A stretch of 64,000 bases of DNA from Desulfofustis limnaeus (GCF_023169885.1 NZ_AP025516.1:1240001-1304000), one strand, 5' to 3'. Positions 42,307-53,720 are shown, counted from the stretch's first letter. Translations and numbers: made by a program. Notes: generated from the sequence alone by a model not told the origin.

Positions 42307-43160
42307 TGGCCGTCGCGGTGACCTCGGACAGCGGCAAGATCGGCATTATCGCCGGTGGCGGGCAGTTTCCGCTGCTCTTTATCGAGGCCGCCCGGGCGGC
42401 GGGACGACAGGTGTATGTGGTCGCCCACCGCAGTGAGACCGACCAGGTGGTGGCCGAGGCGGCGGACCGTTCCTGTTGGGTGAAGCTCGGGCAACTGGGG
42501 AAGATTATATCTTTTTTTCGAGAGCACGGGGTGCAAGAGACGGTGTTTCTCGGCACTATCACCAAGACCCGGATCTTCCGTGACGTGCTGCCGGACCTGA
42601 AGGGATTGACCCTGTGGAACAAGATCGACAGTAGGCAGGATGACGCCATCCTCCGGGCCGTGGCTGCCGAGCTGGAGCGGGAGCAGATCACGGTGCTGGA
42701 GTCGACCCTGTTCCTCAAACACCTGCTGTTCCCCAAAGGGGTCTTGACCAGGAAGAAGCCGAACCACGGACAACGCCGCGATATCGAATTCGGCTGGCGC
42801 CACGCCCGGGCCATCGGTGAACTGGACATCGGTCAGTGTGTGGTCGTGCGCGATTGCTCGGTGATGGCGGTGGAGGCCATCGAGGGGACCGACGCCACCA
42901 TCCTTCGCGGCGGCGCTTTGGCCAAAGAACAGGCGGTGGTGGTGAAACTGCGCAAGCCGGGACAGGATTTCCGCTTCGACCTGCCGGCCACCGGAGTCGG
43001 CACCATCGACACCATGCGCCAGGTGCAGGCCGCGGTGCTGGCCGTCGAGGCGGGACAGTCGCTGCTCTTCGATCGGGACCGGATGATTGCTGCCGCCGAT
43101 GCGGCCGGGATCATTGTGGTCGGCGTTGAAGAGAGGCCGGACGGCAGTCTCGACTATTGA
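42306..43160 (+). CDS. lpxI: UDP-2,3-diacylglucosamine pyrophosphatase LpxI
   Basis: LpxI hydrolyses UDP-2,3-diacylglucosamine to lipid X and is the alternative to LpxH in many non-enteric bacteria. The 284-residue DUF1009 protein has KIGIIAGGGQFPLLF at the N-terminus and the C-terminal block VVVKLRKPGQDFRFDLPATG with the acidic active-site region GTIDTM. The ATG overlaps the lpxA stop (TGATG); a TTG one codon earlier is less likely. Confidence 0.95.
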   Translation: MAVAVTSDSGKIGIIAGGGQFPLLFIEAARAAGRQVYVVAHRSETDQVVAEAADRSCWVKLGQLGKIISFFREHGVQETVFLGTITKTRIFRDVLPDLKGLTLWNKIDSRQDDAILRAVAAELEREQITVLESTLFLKHLLFPKGVLTRKKPNHGQRRDIEFGWRHARAIGELDIGQCVVVRDCSVMAVEAIEGTDATILRGGALAKEQAVVVKLRKPGQDFRFDLPATGVGTIDTMRQVQAAVLAVEAGQSLLFDRDRMIAAADAAGIIVVGVEERPDGSLDY

Positions 43161-43206
43161 GCCAGCCTCCTTTTCGGGCGACCACCTTTTTGCGGCGGAT
43201 GAAGCC

Positions 43207-44145
43207 ATGCAGGCAATGATTCTGGCAGCCGGTTACGGTACCCGGTTGCGCCCTTATACGCTGATTCGGCCAAAACCGCTGTTTCCGGTGTTGAACCGGC
43301 CGTTGTTGCCGGCAACGATCGAGCGGTTGCGGAACAGTGGTTGCCGCCGAATCATCGTCAACTGCCACCACCTCGCCGGACAGATCGGCGCTGCGCTGGC
43401 CGGCCTGGCCGGCGTCGAACTGCAGGAGGAACCCGCCATCCTCGGCACCGGCGGCAGCCTCGCTCAGGTGCTGGACCGGATCGATCCGGGGGCGCCGCTG
43501 CTCGTCTGCAACGGCGATATCTATCACACCGTCGACGTCGCCGCCCTGTACCGGCAGCACTGCGCCGGCGGACTGCGGATAACCATGGCGCTGCACCATT
43601 ACCCGCGGTTCAGCAAGGTGCTGGTGCGCGACGGGCTGGTCACCGCTTTCGACGCGCCCGCCGGGTCGGCCGGAACCTGTGCCTACACCGGTATCCAGGT
43701 GATCGATCCGCAGGTGCTGCGCACTATGGACGAGCGCCGGCCCTATTGCATTATCGACCATTACCGGCAATTGCTTGCCGGTGGCGAGGCCATCGGCGCA
43801 GCGGTGGTGGCTGCTCCCAACTGGAGCGACATCGGTACCGTGGCCGATTACCTGGGCCTGCATGGCGACCTGCTGTCCGGACGCAAGGAGGTATGGCCCG
43901 AGCTGCAGCGCCACACGAGCTCGAGCTTCGTTGTCGATGATCAGGCGGTTGTCGCTGCGGGGTGTCGGTTCAACGACTGGGTCTGCATCGGCAAGGCGCG
44001 GATCGGGCCCGGGGCGCGGATCAGCCGTTCGGTGCTGTGGGACGGTGCCGAGGTGCCACCGCACACCGTCGTGGAGGATCGGTTGGTCGTTGCCGTTAGC
44101 GAGGCTGTGGTCGGTACCGCCCGGCCATCAATCGAGGTATTATGA
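43207..44145 (+). CDS. Sugar-1-phosphate nucleotidyltransferase, MurU-like
   Basis: The 312-residue protein begins MQAMILAAGYGTRLRPYT, the NTP-binding loop of sugar nucleotidyltransferases, followed by KPLFPVLNRP and CNGDIYH (metal-binding Asp). The C-terminal 90 residues form a short hexapeptide-repeat helix (VCIGKARIGPGARIS) that classical MurU lacks. It overlaps the next kinase gene as ATGA. In Pseudomonas, MurU converts MurNAc-1-P to UDP-MurNAc after AmgK, and the same gene pair occurs here; GDP-mannose or other products remain possible. Only a weak ribosome site precedes ATG 43207. Confidence 0.82.
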   Translation: MQAMILAAGYGTRLRPYTLIRPKPLFPVLNRPLLPATIERLRNSGCRRIIVNCHHLAGQIGAALAGLAGVELQEEPAILGTGGSLAQVLDRIDPGAPLLVCNGDIYHTVDVAALYRQHCAGGLRITMALHHYPRFSKVLVRDGLVTAFDAPAGSAGTCAYTGIQVIDPQVLRTMDERRPYCIIDHYRQLLAGGEAIGAAVVAAPNWSDIGTVADYLGLHGDLLSGRKEVWPELQRHTSSSFVVDDQAVVAAGCRFNDWVCIGKARIGPGARISRSVLWDGAEVPPHTVVEDRLVVAVSEAVVGTARPSIEVL

Positions 44146-45173
44146 CCCTTTCTGCCGACCTCACCGACACTATTGCCCGGTTGCTGGCGCCTCTGATACC
44201 AGGAGGGCAGCAGCCGGTCCTGCAGCCGTTGCTCGGAGACGGTTCGGCGCGCCGGTTTTTCCGCGTTTTTGCCGGCGGCCGCCCGCTCTGTCTGGCGGCC
44301 CTGCCGGCCGGTGGCAGCCAGCGCGAATTGGCCGAGGCGGCCTCCTGGCTGGCCATTGTCCGGCACCTGCATCAGGCGGGTGCCCCGGTGCCGCAGGTCC
44401 TTGGCGCCGATCTGTCGATCGGGCTCTTGTTGTTCGAGGATTTCGGCGATTGCCGGTTGCATGACCTGCTGCACCGGGATCGGCCCCGCGGGCTGGCGCT
44501 CTATCCCGAGATCGTACGCCGGTTGGCGCAGATGCAGGTGCGCGGGGTGGAAGGGTTTCAGACGGACTGGTGCTACGATGCGCCGTGCTACGACCAGGCG
44601 GTCATGGTGGAGCGGGAATCGCTCTATTTTCTCTCCGCCTTTTGGGTTGATACCCTCTTTGCGGAGGAGGTGGCCGGGTTGCGTGAGGAGTTTGAGCGGC
44701 TCGCCGCCACGGCGGCCGCCACCTGCCAGCCGCTGTTCATGCACCGGGATTTCCAGAGTCGCAACATCATGGTCGGCGAAGATCGTTTGGGTTTTATCGA
44801 CTTTCAGGCCGGACGGCTGGGGCCGCCGGCCTACGATGTCGCCTCGTTGCTGATCGACCCGTACGCATCCTTGTCCGATCGTCAGCAGCACCAGGTGTTT
44901 GCCCTCTACCTGGAGGAGATGGGCCGGCTGGGCGGAGTCGATCTGGCGGCCCTGCAGGCCTCCTATCCGTACCTGGCGGTGCAGCGCAATCTCCAGATTA
45001 TCGGCGCCTTTGCCTATCTTTCCGGACGCCGGGGTAAGGGGTTCTTTCGCGGCTTTATCCTGCCGTCGCTGATCATGCTGCAGAACCGGCTGGCTGATCC
45101 CCTCTTTACCGACCTGCCGGTGCTGCGCCAGACCGTGGCAACGTCAATCACCACCTATCGTCGCATGATCTGA
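44142..45173 (+). CDS. Sugar kinase of the aminoglycoside phosphotransferase family, AmgK-like
   Basis: The 343-residue kinase has the glycine-rich start GDGSARRFFRV, the catalytic loop FMHRDFQSRNIMV and the metal site GFIDFQAGRLGPPAYDVASL. AmgK phosphorylates MurNAc and GlcNAc at C1 in cell-wall recycling; the coupling with the upstream MurU-like gene supports this role, but it is not proved. The start overlaps the upstream stop by four bases. der follows after 53 bases. Confidence 0.85.
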   Translation: MTLSADLTDTIARLLAPLIPGGQQPVLQPLLGDGSARRFFRVFAGGRPLCLAALPAGGSQRELAEAASWLAIVRHLHQAGAPVPQVLGADLSIGLLLFEDFGDCRLHDLLHRDRPRGLALYPEIVRRLAQMQVRGVEGFQTDWCYDAPCYDQAVMVERESLYFLSAFWVDTLFAEEVAGLREEFERLAATAAATCQPLFMHRDFQSRNIMVGEDRLGFIDFQAGRLGPPAYDVASLLIDPYASLSDRQQHQVFALYLEEMGRLGGVDLAALQASYPYLAVQRNLQIIGAFAYLSGRRGKGFFRGFILPSLIMLQNRLADPLFTDLPVLRQTVATSITTYRRMI

Positions 45174-45226
45174 GAGGGCCACGGCGCCTCGTCCGGATCG
45201 GTGTTTTAAAACGGAGCAGTGAAATC

Positions 45227-46579
45227 ATGAGTAGTCCAGCAGCCATCGTCGCCCTGATCGGCCGGCCCAACGTCGGCAAATCAACCCTGTTCAACCGCAT
45301 GACCCGGTCGCGCAAGGCCATCGTCGACCCCACCCCCGGCGTCACCAGAGACCGTCATTATGATCGGGTGGAGTGGAAGGAGCGTTCATTCATCCTGGTC
45401 GATACCGGCGGCATCGACGAGCGGGGCGGGGACGTCATGGCCGGCTCGATCCGCAGTCAGGCCTTGGCCGCCGCGGAGGAGGCCGACGTCATCCTGCTGC
45501 TGCTGGACGCCAAGCAGGGCCTTGTCCCGGCCGATTATGAAGTGGTTGAGCTGCTACGCCGGGTGCAGAAGAAGATTCTCTACGTGGTCAACAAGATCGA
45601 CGGACCGGAGCAGGAGCAGGAGTTGCTGCTGCCCTTTTACGAATTGGGGGTGGAACCGCTGTGGGTGGTTTCCGCCGAGCATAACTACGGGTTCGCCACC
45701 CTGATGGACGGCCTGGTGGAACAGCTGCCGGCGGAAGCGGCGCCCCTGCACCTGCCCGACCAGACGGTGCGGGTGGCCTTCCTCGGCCGGCCCAACGTCG
45801 GCAAGTCGTCGATGATCAACCGGATCATCGGTGCCGAACGGATGGTGGTGTCGCCGGTATCGGGGACCACCCGCGACTCGGTGGATACCCTGTTGAGCCA
45901 CAAGGATCGCCACTACCTGCTGATCGATACGGCGGGCATCCGGCGCAAGGGGAAGACCACGGAGAAACTGGAAAAATTCAGTATCCTCAAGGCCCTGTCG
46001 GCGCTCGAACGGTGCGATATCGCCGTGGTCATGCTCGATGCGGAGGAAGGGCTCACCGAGCAGGATACCAAGATCATCGGCTATACCCAGGAGCAGGGGC
46101 GGGCCTTGATCCTGCTGGTCAACAAGTGGGACCTGGTGGCCGACGACCGCAAGCGGCAGCAGCAGATCCTCGAAGAGATCGGCCGGGCCGTCCCCTTCGT
46201 CGGCTTCGCTCCTCTACTTACCGTCTCGGCCTTGAGCGGCTACGGGTTCAAGCGGCTCTTTCCGGTCATCGGAGCCGTCTATCGGCAGTTCACCGCGACT
46301 TTTCCCACCGCTGCCTTGAACCGGCTGCTCACCGATGCGGTGGCCCACCATTCACCGCCCATTTACAAGAACAAGCGCCTCAAATTCTATTACACCACCC
46401 AGCTGAGCAGCCGGCCGCCGACTTTTGTGGTCATGTCCAACAGCTCCAAGGGGGTACACTTCTCCTACCAGCGCTACCTGGTGAACCGCTATCGGGAAGG
46501 GCTCGGACTCGATCGGGTGCCGCTGCGCCTCATCTTCAAGGACAAGGCGCAGCAGCGTGATCGCCGGCGCGGCCGTTGA
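45227..46579 (+). CDS. der: Ribosome assembly GTPase Der (EngA)
   Basis: Der is an essential GTPase of 50S subunit assembly with two tandem G domains and a KH-like C-terminus. Both P-loops are plain: GRPNVGKSTLFN (about 10) and GRPNVGKSSMIN (about 188), with DTGGID and DTAGIRRKGK as switch II. The KH-like domain includes PPIYKNKRLKFYYTTQ. The length, 450 residues, is standard. The gene ends back-to-back with the convergent aminotransferase gene. Confidence 0.98.
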   Translation: MSSPAAIVALIGRPNVGKSTLFNRMTRSRKAIVDPTPGVTRDRHYDRVEWKERSFILVDTGGIDERGGDVMAGSIRSQALAAAEEADVILLLLDAKQGLVPADYEVVELLRRVQKKILYVVNKIDGPEQEQELLLPFYELGVEPLWVVSAEHNYGFATLMDGLVEQLPAEAAPLHLPDQTVRVAFLGRPNVGKSSMINRIIGAERMVVSPVSGTTRDSVDTLLSHKDRHYLLIDTAGIRRKGKTTEKLEKFSILKALSALERCDIAVVMLDAEEGLTEQDTKIIGYTQEQGRALILLVNKWDLVADDRKRQQQILEEIGRAVPFVGFAPLLTVSALSGYGFKRLFPVIGAVYRQFTATFPTAALNRLLTDAVAHHSPPIYKNKRLKFYYTTQLSSRPPTFVVMSNSSKGVHFSYQRYLVNRYREGLGLDRVPLRLIFKDKAQQRDRRRGR

Positions 46580-47767
46580 TCACAGGCGCTGGGCGCGGTC
46601 GAAGGCGGCCTTGAAGCCGGGGGCGGAGCGGGCGATATAGCCCTCGTCGATGCAGAAGGCCAGGCGCATGTGCCCCGGCGAGCCGAAACCCCGGCCGGGA
46701 ACGGCCAGGATCCGCTCTTCCTGGAGCAATGCGCAGAAGCGGGCATCGTCCTCGATGGGGGTCTGCGGAAAGATATAAAAGGCCCCCTTCGGCGGCAGGA
46801 ACCGGTAGCCGATATCGCTCAGGATGGAGCAGAACAGGTCGCGGCGTCGGGCGTAGACGGAGGTATCGATGGAGACCTCCTGCAGTTCGGCGACGACTCG
46901 CTGCATGAAGGCCGGGGCGTTGACGAAGCCGAGGATGCGGGTGGCCAGCGTCATGGCGTCGAGCAGCGGTCCCTTGTCGTCGGCCTCCGGATGGACGGCC
47001 ACGTAACCGATACGCTCGCCGGGCAGCGACAGGTCCTTGGAAAACGAAGAGAGGACGATGCTGTTGCGGACCAGGTGGAAGATCGGCGGCACCTGGCAGT
47101 CGTCAAAGACGATCTTGCGATAAGGCTCGTCGGAGATCAGGTAGATGGTCGAGCCGAACCGGTTGCCCACCTCTTCCAGCAGCGCCCCGAGCGCCCTGAT
47201 CGCAGCGGCGGGGTAGACCTGGCCGGTGGGGTTGTTCGGTGAGTTGATGATGACCGCCTTGGTCTTTTCGGTGAGCGCCGCTTCGATGGCACCCAGATCG
47301 AGGTTGAAGTCGGCGTCGGTCTGCACCACCCGGGCGACGCCGCCGTGGTTGTCCACATAGAAGCCGTATTCCACGAAGTAGGGGGCCAGCATGACCACCT
47401 CGTCGCCGGGATCGAGCAGGGCCTTCATGACCACGTTGATCGCCCCGGCGGCGCCGCAGGCCATCAGCAGGTCGCCGTGGTGGATGGCCACTCCCTGCTC
47501 GGCGGACATCCGGGCGGCGATGGCCTCCCGGACCCAAGGCAGGCCGCCGTTGGGCATGTAGCTGTGCTGGCCGGGGGTGGTGTTCTTGGCCAACTCCAGC
47601 AACACGTCGTTGAACTGCGGCGGCGGCGGCACGTCGGGGTTTCCCAGGCTGAAATCGAAGACCTGGTCGGCGCCATACTGGATCTTCAACTTGGCGCCCT
47701 CTTCAAACATCTTGCGGATCCAGGACGACCGGGTCGAGAATCCTAACATTTTTTCTGAAATGGCCAT
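46580..47767 (-). CDS. PLP-dependent class I aminotransferase
   Basis: The 395-residue fold-type I aminotransferase has the PLP lysine in SSFSKDLSLPGERIGY, the substrate and cofactor residues NSPNNPTG and the C-terminal arginine region MRLAFCID. It is of the AspC/aromatic group, but the N-terminal SLGNPDVPPPPQF places it with broad-specificity members. The amino acid cannot be named. AGAGGAAACC precedes the ATG. Confidence 0.9.
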   Translation of the reverse strand: MAISEKMLGFSTRSSWIRKMFEEGAKLKIQYGADQVFDFSLGNPDVPPPPQFNDVLLELAKNTTPGQHSYMPNGGLPWVREAIAARMSAEQGVAIHHGDLLMACGAAGAINVVMKALLDPGDEVVMLAPYFVEYGFYVDNHGGVARVVQTDADFNLDLGAIEAALTEKTKAVIINSPNNPTGQVYPAAAIRALGALLEEVGNRFGSTIYLISDEPYRKIVFDDCQVPPIFHLVRNSIVLSSFSKDLSLPGERIGYVAVHPEADDKGPLLDAMTLATRILGFVNAPAFMQRVVAELQEVSIDTSVYARRRDLFCSILSDIGYRFLPPKGAFYIFPQTPIEDDARFCALLQEERILAVPGRGFGSPGHMRLAFCIDEGYIARSAPGFKAAFDRAQRL

Positions 47768-47796
47768 GGTTTCCTCTACAATCGGTACCGAAACGG

Positions 47797-48629
47797 TTAG
47801 CTGAATTTTTTCTTGAAATAATCGTACGCCTGGTTGATTTCCTTCATCTTTTCTTCGGCCACCGAGCGGAATTCGTCGCCCAGGTGCGAGACCTTGTCGG
47901 GGTGGTACTTCATGCTCAGCTGCCGGTAGGCCTTTTTGATCGCCTCCATGTCCGCCCCCGGCTCGAGGCCGAGCACCGCGTAGAAGCCGGTGTCATTCTC
48001 CCGGCTGGCGGTTTCCTGTTGCCGTCGCCGGTAGGTGTATTTAGCCTCGATGGTACGCAGGTCGTAGTCGGCGATCTCGAGAAAAGCGGCGATGCGCCGG
48101 GCGGTCTGGAGTTCGTTGTCGGGGACCGGCGTCTTGGTGAAGATGATCTGGTAGATCAACTCCAGCAGGATGAGCCGCGGTTCGTAGGCGAAGGTCGTGC
48201 GAAACTCCTGGAGCAGCGATTCGAGCGATTCGGTGGCGCCGGTAGCCTCCTTGATCAGATTCTTGACCCAGGCCATCTGGGTCTGGTTGTAGCGCAAGTT
48301 GTATTGGAAAAAACGGTGAATGGTCTGGACCTCGTCCCTGGAGACGTGGCCGTCCAACTGCGCGATCTTGATCAGGATGCGGACCAGCAGCCAGACGAAA
48401 CGGTTGTGGCTCTCGGTCTGGGAGGCCTCGTAGGTGGCGATGCGGTTGCGGGCCCAATAGGAAAAGCCCCAGAACAGGGCGACAAAGAGCAGGACCGCAA
48501 AGAAACCGGAAAAAAAGAGAAAGCCGATCAGGTTGATGAGGGCTGGCGCCCCGCCGGTGACCAGGGCGACCAGCGTCAGGATCAGGAGGCAGCCGCCGCA
48601 GCCGGGCGGTTGCGGTTGTCGATAGCGGG

Positions 48630-48633
<4 letters not shown>
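47797..48633 (-). CDS. DjlA-like membrane co-chaperone with TerB and J domains
   Basis: The 278-residue protein has a hydrophobic N-terminus with one or two membrane helices (about 14-60), a TerB-like helical domain (about 78-195, RILIKIAQLDGHVSRDEV) and a C-terminal J domain. The J domain carries the HPD motif (MKYHPDKVSHLG), needed to stimulate DnaK ATPase. DjlA has the same order. A CGGC knuckle lies in the N-terminal tail. Its start overlaps the ftsY stop as ATGA, so expression is coupled to ftsY. Confidence 0.88.
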
Positions 48634-49808
<1,175 letters not shown>

Positions 49809-49896
49809 GGCGTGTCTCCTGCGGAGGTTGAGCGTTGGTTTGTTTTTGGTGGCGCGGCCCGGCGATCATCGGCCATCGGCTGACCACAAATATATC

Positions 49897-49925
49897 ATAG
49901 TAAGGGCTTGGGGGGCGGAACGCAA
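49897..49925 (-). promoter_or_regulatory. Promoter candidate for ftsY
   Basis: TTGCGT (49920-49925) and TACTAT (49897-49902) on the minus strand are 17 bases apart. Confidence 0.45.
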
Positions 49926-50001
49926 CAAAAAGAGCACGCTACCCCGTCGGGCCGCGGTGGGCACGCCGGTCGTTTGGTACCTTGCATGTGCACAATATGA
50001 G

Positions 50002-50029
50002 TTGCAATTCGCGGGAGCGGCATTAATGT
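50002..50029 (+). promoter_or_regulatory. Promoter candidate for mrp
   Basis: TTGCAA (50002-50007) and TAATGT (50024-50029) are 16 bases apart, about 60 bases upstream of the mrp start. Confidence 0.4.
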
Positions 50030-50092
50030 AGTAGGGCCGTTCGCAGGCCGGTCGGCATCTATCTACTATTTTCCGTTTCAGGAGGAAGGAAC

Positions 50093-51040
50093 ATGTCTCA
50101 TTCATGTGGGAGCGGCGGCTCGTGTTCGACCAAAGAGTCGCAACAAGCTGCCTTGGCACAGCAAGACAACGCGATTACCCGTTCGCTTGGTAAAATCAAG
50201 AACAAGATCCTGGTCATGAGCGGCAAGGGCGGCGTCGGCAAATCGACGGTCTCCGTTAATCTGGCGCTCAGCCTGGCCCAGAAGGGCTACCAGGTGGGTC
50301 TGATGGATGTCGACATCCACGGTCCGGACGTGGTCCGGATGCTCAACCTCACGGGCAAGCTCGAGGCCCCGAAATCACCGGACGCGCTGGTGCCGCCGCT
50401 GCGTTACAACGACCGGTTGAAGGTCGTTTCCCTGGAATACATGATGCGTGACCGCGACGAGGCGATCATCTGGCGCGGCCCGCTGAAGATCCAGGCGATT
50501 CGCCAATTCATCGCCGATATGGATTGGGGGGAGTTGGATTATCTGGTGATCGACGCCCCGCCCGGCACCGGCGACGAACCGTTAACGGTTGCCCAGACCA
50601 TTCCGCTGGTCAAGGCCATCGTCGTGACCACGCCGCAGAAAGTGGCACTGGCCGATGTGCGCAAATCCATCAACTTCTGCCGCTCGGTGGAGGTGGAGAT
50701 CGTCGGGGTGGTGGAGAACATGTCCGGTTTCGTCTGCCCGCACTGCAACCAGACCGTCGATATCTTCAAGTCCGGCGGCGGTGAGGAAGTCGCCCGCGAA
50801 TTCGACCTTCCCTTCCTCGGCAAAGTACCCATGGACCCGAAAGTGGTCGAAGCCGGTGACGACGGCGTGCCCTATCTGTCTTCCGAGGCCGACAGCCCGG
50901 CCACCAAGGCCTTCGGCGCCATCGTCGCCGCTGTGGAAAAACGGTTGCCGCCGGTGGCTGCTCCGACAACCCTGAAAATGGCCGGTCAGTCCGGCTCCTG
51001 CGCCTGTTCCTCGGGAGGGTGCGGTTCACAGAAAGCGTAG
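50093..51040 (+). CDS. mrp: Mrp/NBP35-family iron-sulfur carrier ATPase
   Basis: The 315-residue P-loop ATPase has the deviant Walker A SGKGGVGKSTVSVNLA and MDVDIHGPD. The cluster-binding CxxC is in FVCPHCNQT. It also has an N-terminal CGSGGSC patch and a C-terminal tail CACSSGGCGS, giving extra cysteines at both ends. Mrp/ApbC proteins deliver Fe-S clusters to apo-enzymes. AGGAGGAAGGAAC precedes the ATG. The U-rich stretch after the stop (51054-51060) may aid termination, although no strong stem is seen. Confidence 0.94.
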   Translation: MSHSCGSGGSCSTKESQQAALAQQDNAITRSLGKIKNKILVMSGKGGVGKSTVSVNLALSLAQKGYQVGLMDVDIHGPDVVRMLNLTGKLEAPKSPDALVPPLRYNDRLKVVSLEYMMRDRDEAIIWRGPLKIQAIRQFIADMDWGELDYLVIDAPPGTGDEPLTVAQTIPLVKAIVVTTPQKVALADVRKSINFCRSVEVEIVGVVENMSGFVCPHCNQTVDIFKSGGGEEVAREFDLPFLGKVPMDPKVVEAGDDGVPYLSSEADSPATKAFGAIVAAVEKRLPPVAAPTTLKMAGQSGSCACSSGGCGSQKA

Positions 51041-51130
51041 CTGCAGCCTTTTATTTTTTGCTCAATGATGGCATGATAGGGCGAACAACGTGGTACGTTT
51101 CCCCGAAAACCTTGTATGCGTCGGTAGGCC

Positions 51131-51760
51131 ATGAGAATAGAACAACACATTGTCGGCATGATGGGCGTCTGCGCCTATATCCTCAGCTGCGAAAAGACCC
51201 GGCATGCCGCCATTGTCGATCCCGGCGGCGACGAGGAGCGGCTGCTCGCCGCCGTCGAGCGAGCCGGTCTGACGGTGGTCTACATCATCGCCACGCACGG
51301 TCACCCCGATCATGTCTGCGGCAATCGCCGGATCAAGGAAGCCACCGGGGCCAAGATCGTCATGCATGAGGCCGATGACGACTTCTTCAACCAGCCGAAC
51401 ATCAAGAACTATTTTTCCATGCTCGGCCTCGAGGAGTCGCCGCCGGCCGACCTGCGGGTCAGCGACGGCGATCTTCTCGCCATTGGCGAGGAGTCGCTGC
51501 GGGTCATCCATACCCCCGGACACACGCCCGGGGGCATGTGCCTGTACAGCCCCCCTGACCTGCTCACCGGCGACACCCTGTTCGTCGGCGGCATCGGTCG
51601 GACCGATTTTCCCGGCGGCTCCCACGCCGAACTGATCGCCTCCATCGGTAAAAAGCTGCTGGTCCTGCCGCCCCAGACCACCGTCTGGCCCGGTCACGGC
51701 TACGGCGGCAGCCACTCGACCATCGAGGACGAGCGGCGTTCCAATCCCTATCTTCGTTAA
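51131..51760 (+). CDS. Metallo-beta-lactamase-fold hydrolase, glyoxalase II-like
   Basis: The 209-residue hydrolase has the dinuclear metal motif THGHPDHVCGN, the third histidine in HTPGHTPGGMC, the bridging Asp in LLTGDTLF and the last histidine in WPGHGYGGS. This spacing matches small glyoxalase II-like thioesterases that occur widely in anaerobes. The substrate is unknown. Only 14 bases separate its stop from selB, so the two are probably co-transcribed. Confidence 0.88.
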   Translation: MRIEQHIVGMMGVCAYILSCEKTRHAAIVDPGGDEERLLAAVERAGLTVVYIIATHGHPDHVCGNRRIKEATGAKIVMHEADDDFFNQPNIKNYFSMLGLEESPPADLRVSDGDLLAIGEESLRVIHTPGHTPGGMCLYSPPDLLTGDTLFVGGIGRTDFPGGSHAELIASIGKKLLVLPPQTTVWPGHGYGGSHSTIEDERRSNPYLR

Positions 51761-51774
51761 CCAACCCCGGCCTC

Positions 51775-53706
51775 ATGCGCGAAATTGTCCTCGGCACCGC
51801 CGGCCATGTGGATCATGGTAAAACCAGCTTTATCCGGGCATTGACCGGTATCGAGACGGACCGGCTCAAGGAGGAGAAGAAACGGGGCATCACCATCGAA
51901 CTCGGTTTCGCCTATCTCGACCTCCCCTGCGGACATCGTCTCGGCATCGTCGACGTGCCCGGCCATGAGCGGTTTGTCAAGAACATGGTGGCCGGTGCCA
52001 CCGGCATGGATCTCCTGGCTTTCGTCATCGCCGCGGACGAGGGGATCATGCCGCAGACCAGGGAGCACTTCGACATCTGCCGGCTGCTCGGCGTCAAACA
52101 GGGGTTCGTGGTGGTCACCAAGAAAGACTTGGTGGACGAGGACTGGCTGGAGATGGTGATTGAGGAGATCGGTGAGTTCTGCCGGGGCAGCTTCCTGGAA
52201 GATGCCCCGGTCATCCCGGTGTCGTCGGTCACCGGCGAGGGGCTCGACCAGGTGGTGGCGATTGTCGACCGTTTCGTCCGCGAGCACCAGTTCAGTGAGG
52301 CCTTCGGCCCGTTCCGGCTGCCCATCGATCGCGCCTTTGCCATGAAGGGCTTCGGGGCGGTGGTCACCGGCACCTCGGTGTCGGGGCGGGTGGCGGTGGG
52401 TGATGAGGTCCGCCTCTATCCCGGTGACAAGCAGGCCAAGGTGCGCGGTATCCAGGTTCACTCCCAGGCGGTGGAGTTGGTCGAGGCCGGTCATCGGACG
52501 GCCATCAACCTGCAGGGCACGGAACTGGACGAGATCTCGCGCGGCATGGTGCTGGCTTCCCCCGGATGCCTCGAGTCCAACTACATGCTCGATTGCTGGC
52601 TGCTTTATCTGTCGTCCAACGCCAAGCCGCTGAAGCATCGCAGTCGGGTTCGGGTCCATCTGGGCACCGCCGAGGTGATCGGTCGGGTCTCGTTGCTGGC
52701 TGGTGATGAGGTGCGGCCCGGCGACGAAATGCCGGTGCAACTGCTGCTCGAAGAGCCGGTGGCGGTCTGGCCCGGCGACCGTTACGTCATTCGCAGCTAC
52801 TCGCCGGTGGCCACCGTCGGCGGCGGCGAGGTACTGGGCAACCAGTCGCCGCGCAAACGCAAGCGGTTGACCGCCAAGGATCGTGACCTCAACCGGGCGG
52901 TATTCAACGTGCTGCGCGACGGCTCGGTGGAAGAGCGACTGCTGCTGCTGCTCAAGGAATCGGGAATGACCGGGCTCTCCTTCGATGAACTCGGGGTTCG
53001 GCTGGGTGTCTTCGGCAAGCAGCTCACCAAGCTGCTCGGGCCGCTGCTGTCCGCCAGGCGCATGGTGGTGGTCGACTCGGCGGCGCAGCGCTACCTGATC
53101 AGGGAGATGGCCGACCAGCTCAACGAGACCATTCTCGTTTCGCTGACCGCCTATCACCAGGCCAATCCCTTGAAAAACGGACTGTCCAAGGAAGAGGTCC
53201 GCTCCGGTTTCAAACAGGCGGTGGACCCGAAGGTGTTCAATTACTGCCTCAACGACCTGCTGCGCCGGGAACTGGTGGTCCAGGAGGAATCGGTGATCAG
53301 ACTGGCCTCTCACCAGGTGGCCTTGCAGGGCGACGAACAGCAACTGCGCCAGGAACTGCAGGACTGGTACCGGCAGCGCGGCCTGATGACGCCCACCATC
53401 AAAGAGACCTATGAGCGGTTCGGCGACTACCCGCAGACGATGGTCAAAAACGTGCTCAACCTCCTGCTTGGCGACGGCACCCTGCTCAAGGTGAGCGAGT
53501 CGCTCTACTATGATGCGGCCCAGTTGCAGGGTCTGCAGCGAAAGGTCGAGGCCCATCTGCAGGAGCATGGGGAGATCGACGCCCCCGGCTTCAAGGACCT
53601 CAGCGGCCTGACCAGAAAGTTCTCCATTCCGATCCTGGAATATCTCGATCGGGTCAAACTGACCATCCGCATCGGTGATAAGCGCGTCCTGCGCAAACGA
53701 ACCTGA
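51775..53706 (+). CDS. selB: Selenocysteine-specific elongation factor
   Basis: SelB delivers selenocysteyl-tRNA(Sec) to ribosomes at UGA codons followed by a SECIS hairpin. The 643-residue protein has the EF-Tu-like G domain ([32 protein letters not shown]), two beta-barrel domains and a C-terminal set of winged helices (about 400-643) that bind SECIS RNA. It implies that at least one selenoprotein is made; the ArsC-like gene at 13121 is one target. No selA, selC or selD is in the window. Confidence 0.97.
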   Translation: MREIVLGTAGHVDHGKTSFIRALTGIETDRLKEEKKRGITIELGFAYLDLPCGHRLGIVDVPGHERFVKNMVAGATGMDLLAFVIAADEGIMPQTREHFDICRLLGVKQGFVVVTKKDLVDEDWLEMVIEEIGEFCRGSFLEDAPVIPVSSVTGEGLDQVVAIVDRFVREHQFSEAFGPFRLPIDRAFAMKGFGAVVTGTSVSGRVAVGDEVRLYPGDKQAKVRGIQVHSQAVELVEAGHRTAINLQGTELDEISRGMVLASPGCLESNYMLDCWLLYLSSNAKPLKHRSRVRVHLGTAEVIGRVSLLAGDEVRPGDEMPVQLLLEEPVAVWPGDRYVIRSYSPVATVGGGEVLGNQSPRKRKRLTAKDRDLNRAVFNVLRDGSVEERLLLLLKESGMTGLSFDELGVRLGVFGKQLTKLLGPLLSARRMVVVDSAAQRYLIREMADQLNETILVSLTAYHQANPLKNGLSKEEVRSGFKQAVDPKVFNYCLNDLLRRELVVQEESVIRLASHQVALQGDEQQLRQELQDWYRQRGLMTPTIKETYERFGDYPQTMVKNVLNLLLGDGTLLKVSESLYYDAAQLQGLQRKVEAHLQEHGEIDAPGFKDLSGLTRKFSIPILEYLDRVKLTIRIGDKRVLRKRT

Positions 53707-53720
53707 TCCCCTCCGGCCGC

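Noticed and set aside
51757-53568. 603-residue open frame antisense to selB
   Set aside because: It is a shadow of the real SelB frame; the composition is Gln/His/Asp-rich and has no motifs.
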